Shown: positions 15,767 through 22,701, counted from the stretch's first letter. The stretch: DNA of 24,598 nucleotides from JAXJSP01 sp036310005 (GCA_036310005.1 JAXJSP010000019.1:1-24598), one strand, 5' to 3'. Notes: generated from the sequence alone by a model not told the origin. Program-made: numbers and translations.

Positions 15767-16342
15767 TTAATCGGTAAATTCAATACCTTTTTTTTCATCC
15801 ATACTTTTAATTTTGGCAAGCGACTCAACTCTTATGCCGCGTTTTCTTAAATTATCTCCGCCGCCTTGATACTGTTTTTCAACTGCGATACCGCATCCTA
15901 CAAGTTCTGCACCCGCTTTGCTTACAATTTCAATCAAAGCATTAAGAGCGCTTCCCTTTGCAAGAAAGTCATCAATTATCAGCACCTTATCGCCTTTGCC
16001 CAAAAACTGTTTTGATACAATCATTTCATAGTCGTTTTTATGGGTAAACGAATATGCCGGAGCCGAATAGACATCATCTGCGATATTGGATGATTTTGAT
16101 TTTTTTGCAAAAACAACATTACAATTAAAAAATTGCGCAGTAATACACGCAATACCGATGCCGGAAGCCTCCACTGTCAGTATTTTGTTTACTGTGCAAT
16201 CGCTGTATAATCTTTTAAATTCTTCACCGAGTTTATTCAAGAGAGATACATCAATCTGGTGATTTAAAAAACCGTCGACTTTAAGAACATCGCCCGCTTT
16301 TACCACACCGTCGCTGATAATTCTGTTTTCTAAAAGCTGCAC
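15767..16342 (-). CDS. xpt: Xanthine phosphoribosyltransferase
   Basis: A 191-residue type I phosphoribosyltransferase that converts xanthine and PRPP to XMP for purine salvage. The family start MQLLENRIISDGVVKAGDVL is present. The segment VEASGIGIACI comes next, then the PRPP-binding motif VLIIDDFLAKGSA (about 116-128), and a C-terminal VEKQYQGGGDNLRKRGIRVESLA stretch typical of Xpt. The start is GTG at 16342, with the purine-rich ribosome site GGGGGAGAGG about eight bases upstream. Sixty-six bases separate its stop from the BMP lipoprotein gene, with no convincing terminator, so the transporter is probably co-transcribed. Its usual transporter neighbour in other Firmicutes is a uracil/xanthine permease (pbuX); here an ABC system takes that position. 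Confidence 0.94.
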   Translation of the reverse strand: MQLLENRIISDGVVKAGDVLKVDGFLNHQIDVSLLNKLGEEFKRLYSDCTVNKILTVEASGIGIACITAQFFNCNVVFAKKSKSSNIADDVYSAPAYSFTHKNDYEMIVSKQFLGKGDKVLIIDDFLAKGSALNALIEIVSKAGAELVGCGIAVEKQYQGGGDNLRKRGIRVESLAKIKSMDEKKGIEFTD

Positions 16343-16381
16343 TTTTTAACCTCTCCCCCTACAACAATTTTCGACATAATC

Positions 16382-16410
16382 ATTATACTACAACCGCCTT
16401 ATTTTTTCAA
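16382..16410 (-). promoter_or_regulatory. Sigma-A promoter of the xpt-transporter unit
   Basis: The minus strand reads TTGAAA (16405-16410), a 17-base spacer and TATAAT (16382-16387). The start near 16375 leaves about 33 bases before the xpt GTG, too short for a purine riboswitch. Confidence 0.82.
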
Positions 16411-16467
16411 TTATCAGTATGTGAGAAAGCGGAAGAATATTGTGTTTAACTTTTGTGAGTTTAATAC

Positions 16468-16511
16468 AAAAAAGTCCGTTATAAACTGTCATAGCAGTTA
16501 CAGTTTGTAAC
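16468..16511 (-). terminator. Probable terminator upstream of xpt
   Basis: Arms at 16500-16511 and 16478-16489 pair over 12 positions with one mismatch on the minus strand. Four bases later come six T residues (16468-16473). It would end transcripts entering from the right before the xpt promoter. Confidence 0.55.
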
Positions 16512-16516
16512 ATAAG

Positions 16517-16642
16517 TTATTTTTTGTCTTTTTTGTCCTTGTATTTTCTGTATATCCAAGTACCTCCGTAAGACACAACTGCTATTATTGTCATAACTAT
16601 AATCCACTTGAGTCCTAAAAGCAAAGCGTCGGTTAGGTTCAT
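16517..16642 (-). CDS. Possible 41-residue single-span membrane protein
   Basis: The frame begins MNLTDALLLGLKWIIVMTII, has one membrane helix (about 8-30) and ends in a very basic YRKYKDKKDKK tail. The layout suits a small membrane protein with its C-terminus in the cytoplasm. An AAAGGA ribosome-like site lies about 12 bases before the ATG, farther than ideal, and the frame begins after the terminator of the preceding gene with no promoter seen. A terminator-like hairpin follows it. I do not recognise a family. The longer in-frame start at 16708 would begin inside the upstream terminator hairpin and is unlikely. It could be a chance frame. Confidence 0.4.
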   Translation of the reverse strand: MNLTDALLLGLKWIIVMTIIAVVSYGGTWIYRKYKDKKDKK

Positions 16643-16684
16643 AAAAAAAATAAGTCCTTTCAAAAAAAGAAAAATGCGGTTTTT

Positions 16685-16721
16685 AAAAAAGCGGCTGTAA
16701 AAAAGCAATTTTTACAGCCAC
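16685..16721 (-). terminator. Terminator of the DUF975-like membrane protein gene
   Basis: Arms at 16709-16721 and 16691-16703 (GTGGCTGTAAAAA with TTTTTACAGCCGC in minus-strand RNA) form a 13-bp stem with one G-U pair, followed by six T residues. Confidence 0.88.
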
Positions 16722-16738
16722 TTTATAAAATTTAAAAA

Positions 16739-18019
16739 TTAATCTTCGACTTCTTCATATCTCTGATTTGCAAGGTTATACTCCTGTGCAACTACGCAAG
16801 ACATATAAGAGCCTTCGAAAAGTAAAAGTGCAATAAGTGCAACGACAAAGTAGATAGTACCTACCGTACCTACAAACGGTACTACGGTAAACAGGGCAAG
16901 AATTGCAAGTACTCCTAAGAATGTACCTTTTGTTGCCATGTCGATAGCAAACATTTTGCCTTTGTTTCCGTAAGTCATTTTCTTTGAAAGTTTGAGCGCT
17001 TCTACTGCTCCCACATTCTCGTTGTCAACTAAAATATAAGGGGTAAAGCGGTATTCATAAGCCTTGATAACTCCGAACACAATGCCTGCAACCGGAATCA
17101 TAGACCAGAGTGTGACAAAAAGGACATACCATAAATAACCGCCGATATATCTGCCGCTGCGTTTATTCCATACAGAGATTAATGTTCTGCCTGAAATTTC
17201 TTCTCCTCTTACTGCGGCAAGGCTTGTTTTTTTGAGTCCCAAACTAAACAGAATGGAAACAAAAATCAAAGCGACAAACACAAAACTTAATGTAAATACA
17301 AATGTTAATACAGATGCGCTGAGTGCTGTTACTACAAGAGCGCTGAGTCCGAAAAGCATCGGAACTTTATAAGCCCATGTTTTCATAGCAGTCAGTAACA
17401 CTTCACCGAATGAATATTTAACAACGCAAACTTTAACTTCTTTTTGTTCTTTTTCATTAGAGAGATATGCTAAAACAGCAATACCGATTAATACTAAAAA
17501 TGCTAATGCAAAGCCCAAGTAATCAATCGCGAGTCCCGGATAGAAAAGGAATTTGTCATAAACAAAATCAATATCAAGCAAGAATGAGTATCTTGATAAG
17601 TTAGCATCAAGTACCGAATACTCAATAGCGCCTGTTGCTACAACAGATGCAACTGTTGACACAGCACTCACAAGGCTTAAAATAAGAGCCGATGTTGTTT
17701 TAGATGCGCACATAAGTCCGACAGACACGCATAATGTAACAATGGCTAATACCATAAGCGCGGGACCGATTAATGCCAAAGCATCAATTGTACCGTCCAT
17801 ACTGAATAATGTCAAAGGTCCTTCAAAACCGATTACTTCATTAAATATGTAAATAGGTCCTTTTGAAATTGTATAGGTATCATATTTAAACACCTCGCAA
17901 CTATACTCAAACCAAGGTGTTACAACAGCAAGTGCCATAGTAACTATTGCAGAAATAGAATACAAAACTTTTATAGCGGGACAAAGTGAGTATTTATTTC
18001 TGATTTTGTTTTTTACCAT
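16739..18019 (-). CDS. Polytopic membrane protein with DUF975-like C-terminal part
   Basis: 426 residues with an estimated nine or ten membrane segments. The N-terminal half (to about 195) has four helices, the first near residues 18-38, and an external loop of about 45 residues after the first. A charged cytoplasmic linker (NEKEQKEVKVCVVKYSFGEV) follows. The C-terminal half contains IKAYEYRFTPYILVDNENVGAVEALKLSKKMTYGNKGKMF, in which the 'APYIL-D-N-A-EAL-LS-MTYGNK' pattern resembles DUF975 proteins. That match is by eye and moderate. The ATG at 18019 was preferred to a GTG at 18025, because GGGGG (18029-18033) is only three bases from the GTG but nine from the ATG. It has its own promoter and terminator. 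Function unknown. Confidence 0.8.
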   Translation of the reverse strand: MVKNKIRNKYSLCPAIKVLYSISAIVTMALAVVTPWFEYSCEVFKYDTYTISKGPIYIFNEVIGFEGPLTLFSMDGTIDALALIGPALMVLAIVTLCVSVGLMCASKTTSALILSLVSAVSTVASVVATGAIEYSVLDANLSRYSFLLDIDFVYDKFLFYPGLAIDYLGFALAFLVLIGIAVLAYLSNEKEQKEVKVCVVKYSFGEVLLTAMKTWAYKVPMLFGLSALVVTALSASVLTFVFTLSFVFVALIFVSILFSLGLKKTSLAAVRGEEISGRTLISVWNKRSGRYIGGYLWYVLFVTLWSMIPVAGIVFGVIKAYEYRFTPYILVDNENVGAVEALKLSKKMTYGNKGKMFAIDMATKGTFLGVLAILALFTVVPFVGTVGTIYFVVALIALLLFEGSYMSCVVAQEYNLANQRYEEVED

Positions 18020-18052
18020 TTGCACAATCCCCCTTTATATAACTACAGACTC

Positions 18053-18081
18053 ATTATACTATAAAGCAAATAAGTTTTCAA
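18053..18081 (-). promoter_or_regulatory. Sigma-A promoter of the DUF975-like gene
   Basis: The minus strand reads TTGAAA (18076-18081), a 17-base spacer and TATAAT (18053-18058). The box sequences and spacing are identical to those of the xpt promoter. Confidence 0.82.
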
Positions 18082-18125
18082 CTGTCATTTTGCAAAAAAA
18101 GGTAAAAAAAATTAAAACATATTAA

Positions 18126-18157
18126 ACAAAAAAACGGTGCTTAAAAGCACCGTTTTT
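18126..18157 (-). terminator. Terminator of the zinc-ribbon membrane protein gene
   Basis: AAAAACGGTGC pairs with GCACCGTTTTT (18130-18157) over a 6-base loop. The minus-strand RNA ends in a run of seven U residues. The hairpin lies 12 bases after the stop codon. Confidence 0.9.
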
Positions 18158-18169
18158 AACATAAAACAT

Positions 18170-19225
18170 TTACTGCTGATTTTGTTGTTCGGTTTCTTCT
18201 GCAACAGGCTGCTGTTCAACAACAGGTTGCTCTTCTAAAACAGGCTCATCGTAAACGGGGACAAAGCACGCCATTTCGTTTCTTAATTTGAAAAGCAAAA
18301 TTCCGATTAAAATGAGTGCTGTGCCATAGCAGATAAAACTTGCTGCCGATGTAAAGTCAAAGAACGGATTTGTAAGTCCGCTGAAAATTGTATTTGCGGC
18401 ACCGATAAAGCACATAACTGCGATAAAAGGTGAAATTGCATTTGCAGGCTCACCGAGTTTTGCCGCATCTCTTATGCTGACGATAGTTTTATTGGCTTTT
18501 AAGTATATGAATATTTCAAGCACCATTATACCTGCGCATACAACAACAAGCACAATAAACAATGCCGAAATGGCAGATGAGAGCAAATTGTAATCAATTC
18601 CGACGGGGAAAATATCCGTAGGTACAATCACGCTTAATTCGTTGATAATCTGCTGTATTATCTGAGGATTCATACCGATAGTCGCTAAAATTAAAAATAC
18701 TATCAGACAGACTGACAGCAAAACTGTCGTAACAATGAAAACAACCAAATTGCACACTTTAAAAAATGTAAACGGATATGTTTTCATTCCGAGGTTGCGG
18801 CTTTTTGCAGTTGAATAAACCAACCAAGCGCCGATAAGGGTTAAAACAACCCAAATTCCCGGTGACTGTGAAGAGCCTGTAAGGGTGTCTTCGAAATTAT
18901 AATAGTAGTCATCATAATCATCATCGTAATCGTAATAACTATAATCACCGTCTTCATAAGAATAAAACACATTGTCATCCGATTTTATCATCGGAACATT
19001 GTTTATATTGGACGATACCATTGAAAAAACGAAAGCGCAGCTGATAAGAATCGCAATTGCGAGCATAAGTTTTGACGAGAAAAGTTCTTTTAACTTTGCA
19101 ACAACGGGGTTTTCGTTACTGTTATTAACATCCGCCGTATTACCTGTATTGCCGACTTTTGCTCCGCAGTTTTTACAAAAAACCGCATCCGAATTAAGTT
19201 TAGTTCCACAGTTAGAACAGAACAT
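18170..19225 (-). CDS. Zinc-ribbon membrane protein with an acidic Tyr/Asp-rich loop
   Basis: 351 residues. The N-terminus is a zinc ribbon of the 'CSNCGTKL...CKNCGAKV' type, with Cys3, Cys6, Cys17 and Cys20. A Thr/Asn linker follows, then a first membrane helix (about 52-71). Next is an exterior loop whose stretch at 84-113 is almost entirely Tyr, Asp and Glu. Five more helices lie near 122-140, 157-182, 214-242, 263-284 and 291-313. The C-terminal tail (about 325-351) is rich in Glu, Gln and Val-Pro repeats. Positive charges place the ribbon and tail inside the cell. It has its own promoter, AGGAG ribosome site and terminator. Proteins with this ribbon plus membrane helices are common in Clostridia, but the role is unknown. 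Confidence 0.82.
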   Translation of the reverse strand: MFCSNCGTKLNSDAVFCKNCGAKVGNTGNTADVNNSNENPVVAKLKELFSSKLMLAIAILISCAFVFSMVSSNINNVPMIKSDDNVFYSYEDGDYSYYDYDDDYDDYYYNFEDTLTGSSQSPGIWVVLTLIGAWLVYSTAKSRNLGMKTYPFTFFKVCNLVVFIVTTVLLSVCLIVFLILATIGMNPQIIQQIINELSVIVPTDIFPVGIDYNLLSSAISALFIVLVVVCAGIMVLEIFIYLKANKTIVSIRDAAKLGEPANAISPFIAVMCFIGAANTIFSGLTNPFFDFTSAASFICYGTALILIGILLFKLRNEMACFVPVYDEPVLEEQPVVEQQPVAEETEQQNQQ

Positions 19226-19255
19226 TTCAAATCATCTCCTTTTATATTTACTTAC

Positions 19256-19284
19256 ATTATACATTTTTTCAGTCAATATGTAAA
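19256..19284 (-). promoter_or_regulatory. Sigma-A promoter of the zinc-ribbon gene
   Basis: The minus strand reads TTTACA (19279-19284), a 17-base spacer and TATAAT (19256-19261). A TTGACT nearby is only nine bases from the -10 box and is not the partner. Confidence 0.7.
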
Positions 19285-19307
19285 GAATTATCCTGTGATT
19301 TTATTAT

Positions 19308-19619
19308 TTAAAGTTTCATTATAAGTTCCGTTATAAAGACACTTGCACAGCAAAGCACCGCTACATTAAAGAGTCCTGCATTTAAAAACGCCGCAACTAT
19401 GCCGACTATTAACGCGACAAGTCCCGATACAGGGCTTTCGGTCGCAGTTAAAATAGCGGGAAATGTGATAACCGCCAATGTTACATAAGGTACATAATAT
19501 AAAAATGACTGTACAAACTGATTTTTGATAGGTCGTTGAATCAAAGTAAGAGGCAGCACTCTTATCAGATAACTGACAAGCGCCATTATTAAAATATAAA
19601 TATAAATTTTATAATCCAT
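19308..19619 (-). CDS. azlD: AzlD family branched-chain amino acid transport protein
   Basis: A 103-residue membrane protein with four hydrophobic segments. It includes the family-like opening (ILIMALVSYLIRVLPLTL) and the YVPYVTLAVITFPAIL helix. AzlD is the small partner of AzlC; the pair (LIV-E family) exports branched-chain amino acids or their analogues in B. subtilis and, as BrnFE, in Corynebacterium. The start ATG directly abuts the azlC stop codon (TAA then ATG), with AGGAGG inside the end of azlC, so the two are translated together. No clear terminator follows before the zinc-ribbon promoter. Confidence 0.9.
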   Translation of the reverse strand: MDYKIYIYILIMALVSYLIRVLPLTLIQRPIKNQFVQSFLYYVPYVTLAVITFPAILTATESPVSGLVALIVGIVAAFLNAGLFNVAVLCCASVFITELIMKL

Positions 19620-20342
19620 TTATTCCGCCTCCTGTGTTGCTTTTTTCGGAAATATCAAAGCGGCGGCAGTTGAAATTACAAGTGTTAATATTATGGTTTT
19701 AACACCCGATGATATATTATCAAAAATATGTACATAATTTACAACATAACTTAAAGCAAAGCAAACCGCTATAAGCACTGCAATTATCCTGTCTTTTTTA
19801 GCCGGCGGAATGATTACCGCCAAAAACATACCGTAAAGCGCCACGCTCAAAGCACTTACAACGCTGACAGGCAATACAGAGCCTGCAATTACGCCGAGCG
19901 CAGTACCTGTCGCCCACATCGGTGATGCGACAATCATCGCGCCATACAAATAAAACGGGTTAAGTTTACCGTCGCGTGAAATTGCAATAGCAAAAAATTC
20001 ATCGGTAATATCAAAGCCTATAAGCAGTCTGTGTCCGAACTTCATATCGGAGGATACTTTCTGACTCAAAGCACAACTCATTAACAAATATCTTGCGTTT
20101 GCAATAAAAGTCATTATTGCCATTTCAATATATGTAGCAGACGATGCAATAAGAGAAAAACCTATATATTCCCCTGCCGACGCATTACATAAAAGGCTTG
20201 TCAAAAAAGCCTGAAAAGCGTTAAGCCCGACATTTTTAGCAAAAATGCCGAGCGAAAAGGATACTGCTAAATAGCCTAACCCTATCGGTAATCCGTCGCG
20301 CATACCTTGTATAAAAACTTTTTTATTTTCACTGTCTTTCAT
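19620..20342 (-). CDS. azlC: AzlC family branched-chain amino acid permease
   Basis: A 240-residue polytopic membrane protein. The N-terminal family motif GMRDGLPIGLGYLAVSFSLGIFAK (about 13-36) is present, then ASAGEYIGFSLI, an ANARYLLMSCALS segment, GFDITDEFFAIAI, and three C-terminal helices. It forms the large subunit of the AzlC-AzlD exporter. The ribosome site AAAGGG lies nine bases upstream, only about 20 bases after the ptsH terminator hairpin. Expression therefore depends on readthrough from ptsH or on a weak promoter-like TTGCTG-N17-TATTAT (20401-20429) that overlaps the end of ptsH. The link to ptsH is probably positional rather than functional. Confidence 0.92.
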   Translation of the reverse strand: MKDSENKKVFIQGMRDGLPIGLGYLAVSFSLGIFAKNVGLNAFQAFLTSLLCNASAGEYIGFSLIASSATYIEMAIMTFIANARYLLMSCALSQKVSSDMKFGHRLLIGFDITDEFFAIAISRDGKLNPFYLYGAMIVASPMWATGTALGVIAGSVLPVSVVSALSVALYGMFLAVIIPPAKKDRIIAVLIAVCFALSYVVNYVHIFDNISSGVKTIILTLVISTAAALIFPKKATQEAE

Positions 20343-20364
20343 GCCTGATAACCCTTTTTATAAC

Positions 20365-20398
20365 AAAACACCCTTTGTTTAAAAGCAAAAGGTGTTTT
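20365..20398 (-). terminator. Terminator between ptsH and azlC
   Basis: A 13-bp stem (20365-20377 with 20386-20398; one G-U pair on the minus strand), with an 8-base loop, ends in TTTTGTTAT on the minus strand. The lower stem is A-U rich, so some readthrough into azlC-azlD is plausible. Confidence 0.75.
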
Positions 20399-20418
20399 AT
20401 ATAATATAAATTACTCTA

Positions 20419-20682
20419 TTATTCAGCAAAGCCGGCATTAACTAAGTCAACCAATGCTTCTACTGCAGCCTCTTCATCAACGCCTGAAGCGATGATTTTA
20501 ATATCGGAATCTCCGATAATTCCTAACGATAACACACCGAGTAAACTTTTAGCATTTACTCTGCGGTCATCTCTTTCCACCCAAATAGAACTCTTGAATT
20601 CATTGGCTTTTTGAATGAAAAAAGTTGCAGGACGAGCGTGAAGTCCAACTTTATTTTGTACAGTAACATCTTTAGCAAACAT
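20419..20682 (-). CDS. ptsH: Phosphocarrier protein HPr
   Basis: An 87-residue HPr, the usual size. GLHARPAT carries the phosphoryl-accepting His15 used by Enzyme I and sugar-specific IIA proteins, and NAKSLLGVL carries Ser46, the site phosphorylated by HPr kinase in Firmicute catabolite repression. Having both residues argues for true HPr rather than the regulatory paralogue Crh, which lacks His15. AAGGAG lies about 11 bases before the ATG. ptsI is not next to it, unlike in B. subtilis; instead a terminator and azlC follow. It has its own promoter about 70 bases upstream of the start. Confidence 0.96.
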   Translation of the reverse strand: MFAKDVTVQNKVGLHARPATFFIQKANEFKSSIWVERDDRRVNAKSLLGVLSLGIIGDSDIKIIASGVDEEAAVEALVDLVNAGFAE

Positions 20683-20750
20683 ATTAAAAACAGCTCCTTA
20701 TAAATTTTGTAACTTATAATTCAAATTTAATTTTAACTTATTTATTTCAT

Positions 20751-20778
20751 ATTATACCACAATTATTTTCAAGGTCAA
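20751..20778 (-). promoter_or_regulatory. Sigma-A promoter of ptsH
   Basis: The minus strand reads TTGACC (20773-20778), a 16-base spacer and TATAAT (20751-20756), with TGG just before the -10 box. The leader would be about 60 bases, A/T-rich, with no obvious structure. Confidence 0.72.
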
Positions 20779-20906
20779 CAAACTCGAAAAAAGTTCTATT
20801 TTGTACCCAAACCTTTTAAATTTTATTATCTTGCGTTTGTGAATTTTGACTATAATTTTTAATAATTATTGTAAAAATTAACTTGCGGTACAATTCATTT
20901 TACTCA

Positions 20907-21644
20907 TTAATTCTCTTTTTTGTCAATATCGCTTATTATTTTTTTGTCTTTTTCACTCAACTGAACTTTTTTGAGCATATCCGGGCGCTTGTTATAAGTT
21001 TCAATAATTTTTTGTTCGTGCCGCCATTTTGCAATATTTTCATGATGTCCGCTGAGCAATATTTCAGGCACTTTCTGTCCGTTCCATTCAGGCGGTCTTG
21101 TATATTGCGGGTATTCGAGAAGTCCCGAGTAGTGGCTCTCATCGGTAAAACACTCATCATCACTTAAAACGCCCTCGCAAAGTCTGCATACGCAGTCGGC
21201 AAGCACCAATGCCGGTATTTCTCCGCCTGTCAGGACATAATCGCCTATTGAAATTTCTTCATCGACGATTTCGTCTATTATGCGTTGGTCAACGCCCTCG
21301 TAATGTCCGCAAAGAATTATGAACCCGTCGGTTTTTGAAAGTTGTGTCGCTTTTTGCTGAGTAAGAGTTTTGCCCTTTGGCGACATATAAATAACTTTCG
21401 GGGTTTTACCTCTTTTTTCGCATATTGCTTTATAGCAGTCATAGATAGGTTGCGGTGTCATAACCATACCCATACCGCCGCCGTAGGGGTAATAATCTAC
21501 CCTTTTATGCTTTGAGTCTGAAAAATCTCTTATGTCATAACATTCGATTTCCACTTTACCGGCAACTCTTGCTCTGCCTATGATGCTTTCATTTAAAAAA
21601 TGATAGCACATTTCAGGAAAAAGAGTCATTATATCAATTGTCAT
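20907..21644 (-). CDS. trmD: tRNA (guanine37-N1)-methyltransferase
   Basis: A 245-residue TrmD, which uses S-adenosylmethionine to methylate G37 beside the anticodon and prevent frameshifting. The family start MTIDIMTLFPEM is present, then YPYGGGMGMVM, the trefoil-knot SAM site with LCGHYEGVDQRI and IGDYVLTGGEIPAL, the catalytic-region DESHYSGLLEYPQYTRP, and the C-terminal LSGHHENIAKWRHEQ segment. Its ATG overlaps the rimM stop by four bases. It ends the ylxM-ffh-rpsP-khpA-rimM-trmD cluster; rplS, which often follows, is not present. I see no convincing terminator in the roughly 130 A/T-rich bases between its stop and the ptsH promoter. Confidence 0.97.
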   Translation of the reverse strand: MTIDIMTLFPEMCYHFLNESIIGRARVAGKVEIECYDIRDFSDSKHKRVDYYPYGGGMGMVMTPQPIYDCYKAICEKRGKTPKVIYMSPKGKTLTQQKATQLSKTDGFIILCGHYEGVDQRIIDEIVDEEISIGDYVLTGGEIPALVLADCVCRLCEGVLSDDECFTDESHYSGLLEYPQYTRPPEWNGQKVPEILLSGHHENIAKWRHEQKIIETYNKRPDMLKKVQLSEKDKKIISDIDKKEN

Positions 21645-22150
21645 TCAAAAAGTCCCTCCAGCGGTTTAATAATAATTACACCGTTATCTGTATCGACTTT
21701 TTTTACGACATCCGGTATAGAAGGAATTAAAAGTTCAGCGCCTTTCTCGGTTTTAATATGCCAAACATCGTTAGCGCCTGTTTGTGACACATCGCTTATA
21801 ACACCGTAGCACTCTTTAGTTTTTTCATCATAAACCTTACAGTCTATTAAATCTTGGATAAAATACTTGCCTTTTTCAATTTTAAAATCTTCTCTTTTGA
21901 CAAAGACAATTTTATTCCTGTATTTTTCCGCTGATGCAATATCATCAATATTATTTGCTTTAAGAATAATAATATTACCGTGAACACGCATTTTGTCCAC
22001 TTGTAAAAATGCTTTTCCTTCGCTGTCTAAAAACAATTTTTTAAATTTTATTATATCCTGAGGCGTATCACTCCAGGGGTTAAGACGCATTTCGCCTTTT
22101 ACTCCGTGTGTGCCTACGATTTTTCCTGTTTCGATATAAGGTTTTTTCAT
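21641..22150 (-). CDS. rimM: 16S rRNA processing protein RimM
   Basis: A 169-residue ribosome maturation factor that acts on the head of the 30S subunit and binds S19. The N-terminal RimM domain (about 4-85) opens with IETGKIVGTHGVKGEMRLNPW. The C-terminal PRC-barrel domain (about 92-167) includes FIQDLIDCKVYDEK and ends with ELLIPSIPDVVKKVD...GVIIIKPLEGL, the usual RimM finish. AAGGAG precedes the ATG. It overlaps trmD by four bases and lies 53 bases after khpA, a gap that contains a hairpin. Confidence 0.96.
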   Translation of the reverse strand: MKKPYIETGKIVGTHGVKGEMRLNPWSDTPQDIIKFKKLFLDSEGKAFLQVDKMRVHGNIIILKANNIDDIASAEKYRNKIVFVKREDFKIEKGKYFIQDLIDCKVYDEKTKECYGVISDVSQTGANDVWHIKTEKGAELLIPSIPDVVKKVDTDNGVIIIKPLEGLFE

Positions 22151-22171
22151 TTTACTCTCCTTACAACAGAA

Positions 22172-22197
22172 AATGGGCAGTATAAACCCTGCCCACT
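22172..22197 (-). other. Hairpin inside the rpsP-trmD cluster, possible attenuator
   Basis: AGTGGGCAG pairs with CTGCCCATT in minus-strand RNA (22172-22180 with 22189-22197, one G-U pair), followed by UUCUG. It lies between the khpA stop and the rimM ribosome site. With only a short U run it would be a weak terminator or a processing site that lowers rimM-trmD output relative to rpsP. Confidence 0.5.
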
Positions 22198-22203
22198 ATT
22201 CCA

Positions 22204-22437
22204 TCAGTCTATTTCAACCATGACTTTTTGTCCCTTGCGATTAGCGACCGAACGCATAATTGCACGGATTTCTTTAGCAATTCTGCCCTGTTTTCCTATA
22301 ATTCTGCCCATATCATCAGCGGCGACATTAAGATGATATACAATCACACCTTCACTGTCGGGCTCATCTGTGACAACTTTAACGGCATCGGGATTTTTTA
22401 CAAGGCCTTTTGCAATGGTTAATAAAAGTTCTTCCAT
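22204..22437 (-). CDS. khpA: KhpA, KH-domain RNA-binding protein (YlqC family)
   Basis: A 77-residue single type II KH domain. It opens MEELLLTIAKGLVKNPDAVKV and has the GRIIGKQGRIAKEIRAIMRS helix-loop-helix, whose GxxG loop (GKQG) contacts RNA. KhpA pairs with KhpB/Jag in Firmicutes, and the pair affects RNA fate and cell division. The ATG at 22437 was preferred to a GTG at 22446, because that GTG is part of the ribosome site AAGGAAGGTG, correctly spaced for the ATG. It is separated from rpsP by a short gap, the order found widely in Firmicutes. Confidence 0.93.
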   Translation of the reverse strand: MEELLLTIAKGLVKNPDAVKVVTDEPDSEGVIVYHLNVAADDMGRIIGKQGRIAKEIRAIMRSVANRKGQKVMVEID

Positions 22438-22455
22438 CCAAGGCACCTTCCTTAA

Positions 22456-22701
22456 TTAGCCGATAATGCCTTCTTTTTTAAGCAGAGCTTTTACGGTATC
22501 GGTCGGCTGCGCACCGTTGCCGATCCATTTTGTTACTTTTTCAGCATCAACTTTTAATTCAACAGGCTCTGAAATTGGATTGTAGTAACCTACCTCATCA
22601 ATAAAGCGACCGTCTCTGGGTGATCTTGAATCAGCAACAACTATACGGTAGAAAGGAGCCTTTTTAGCACCCATTCTGCGAAGTCTGATTTTTACTGCCA
22701 T
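22456..22701 (-). CDS. rpsP: 30S ribosomal protein S16
   Basis: An 81-residue S16, an early-binding protein of the 30S body. The sequence MAVKIRLRRMGAKKAPFYRI, with VVADSRSPRDGRFIDEVGYYNP after it, is diagnostic. A strong AGGAGG lies about eight bases before the ATG. It is 58 bases downstream of ffh; that gap holds a small ACCGA/TCGGT hairpin and A/T-rich sequence, but I see no well-formed promoter with both boxes. khpA follows closely. Confidence 0.98.
   Translation of the reverse strand: MAVKIRLRRMGAKKAPFYRIVVADSRSPRDGRFIDEVGYYNPISEPVELKVDAEKVTKWIGNGAQPTDTVKALLKKEGIIG

Noticed and set aside
20779..20906. Possible small gene or regulatory RNA between trmD and ptsH
   Set aside because: A/T-rich with only weak imperfect palindromes, no start with a ribosome site, and no clear promoter directed into it.
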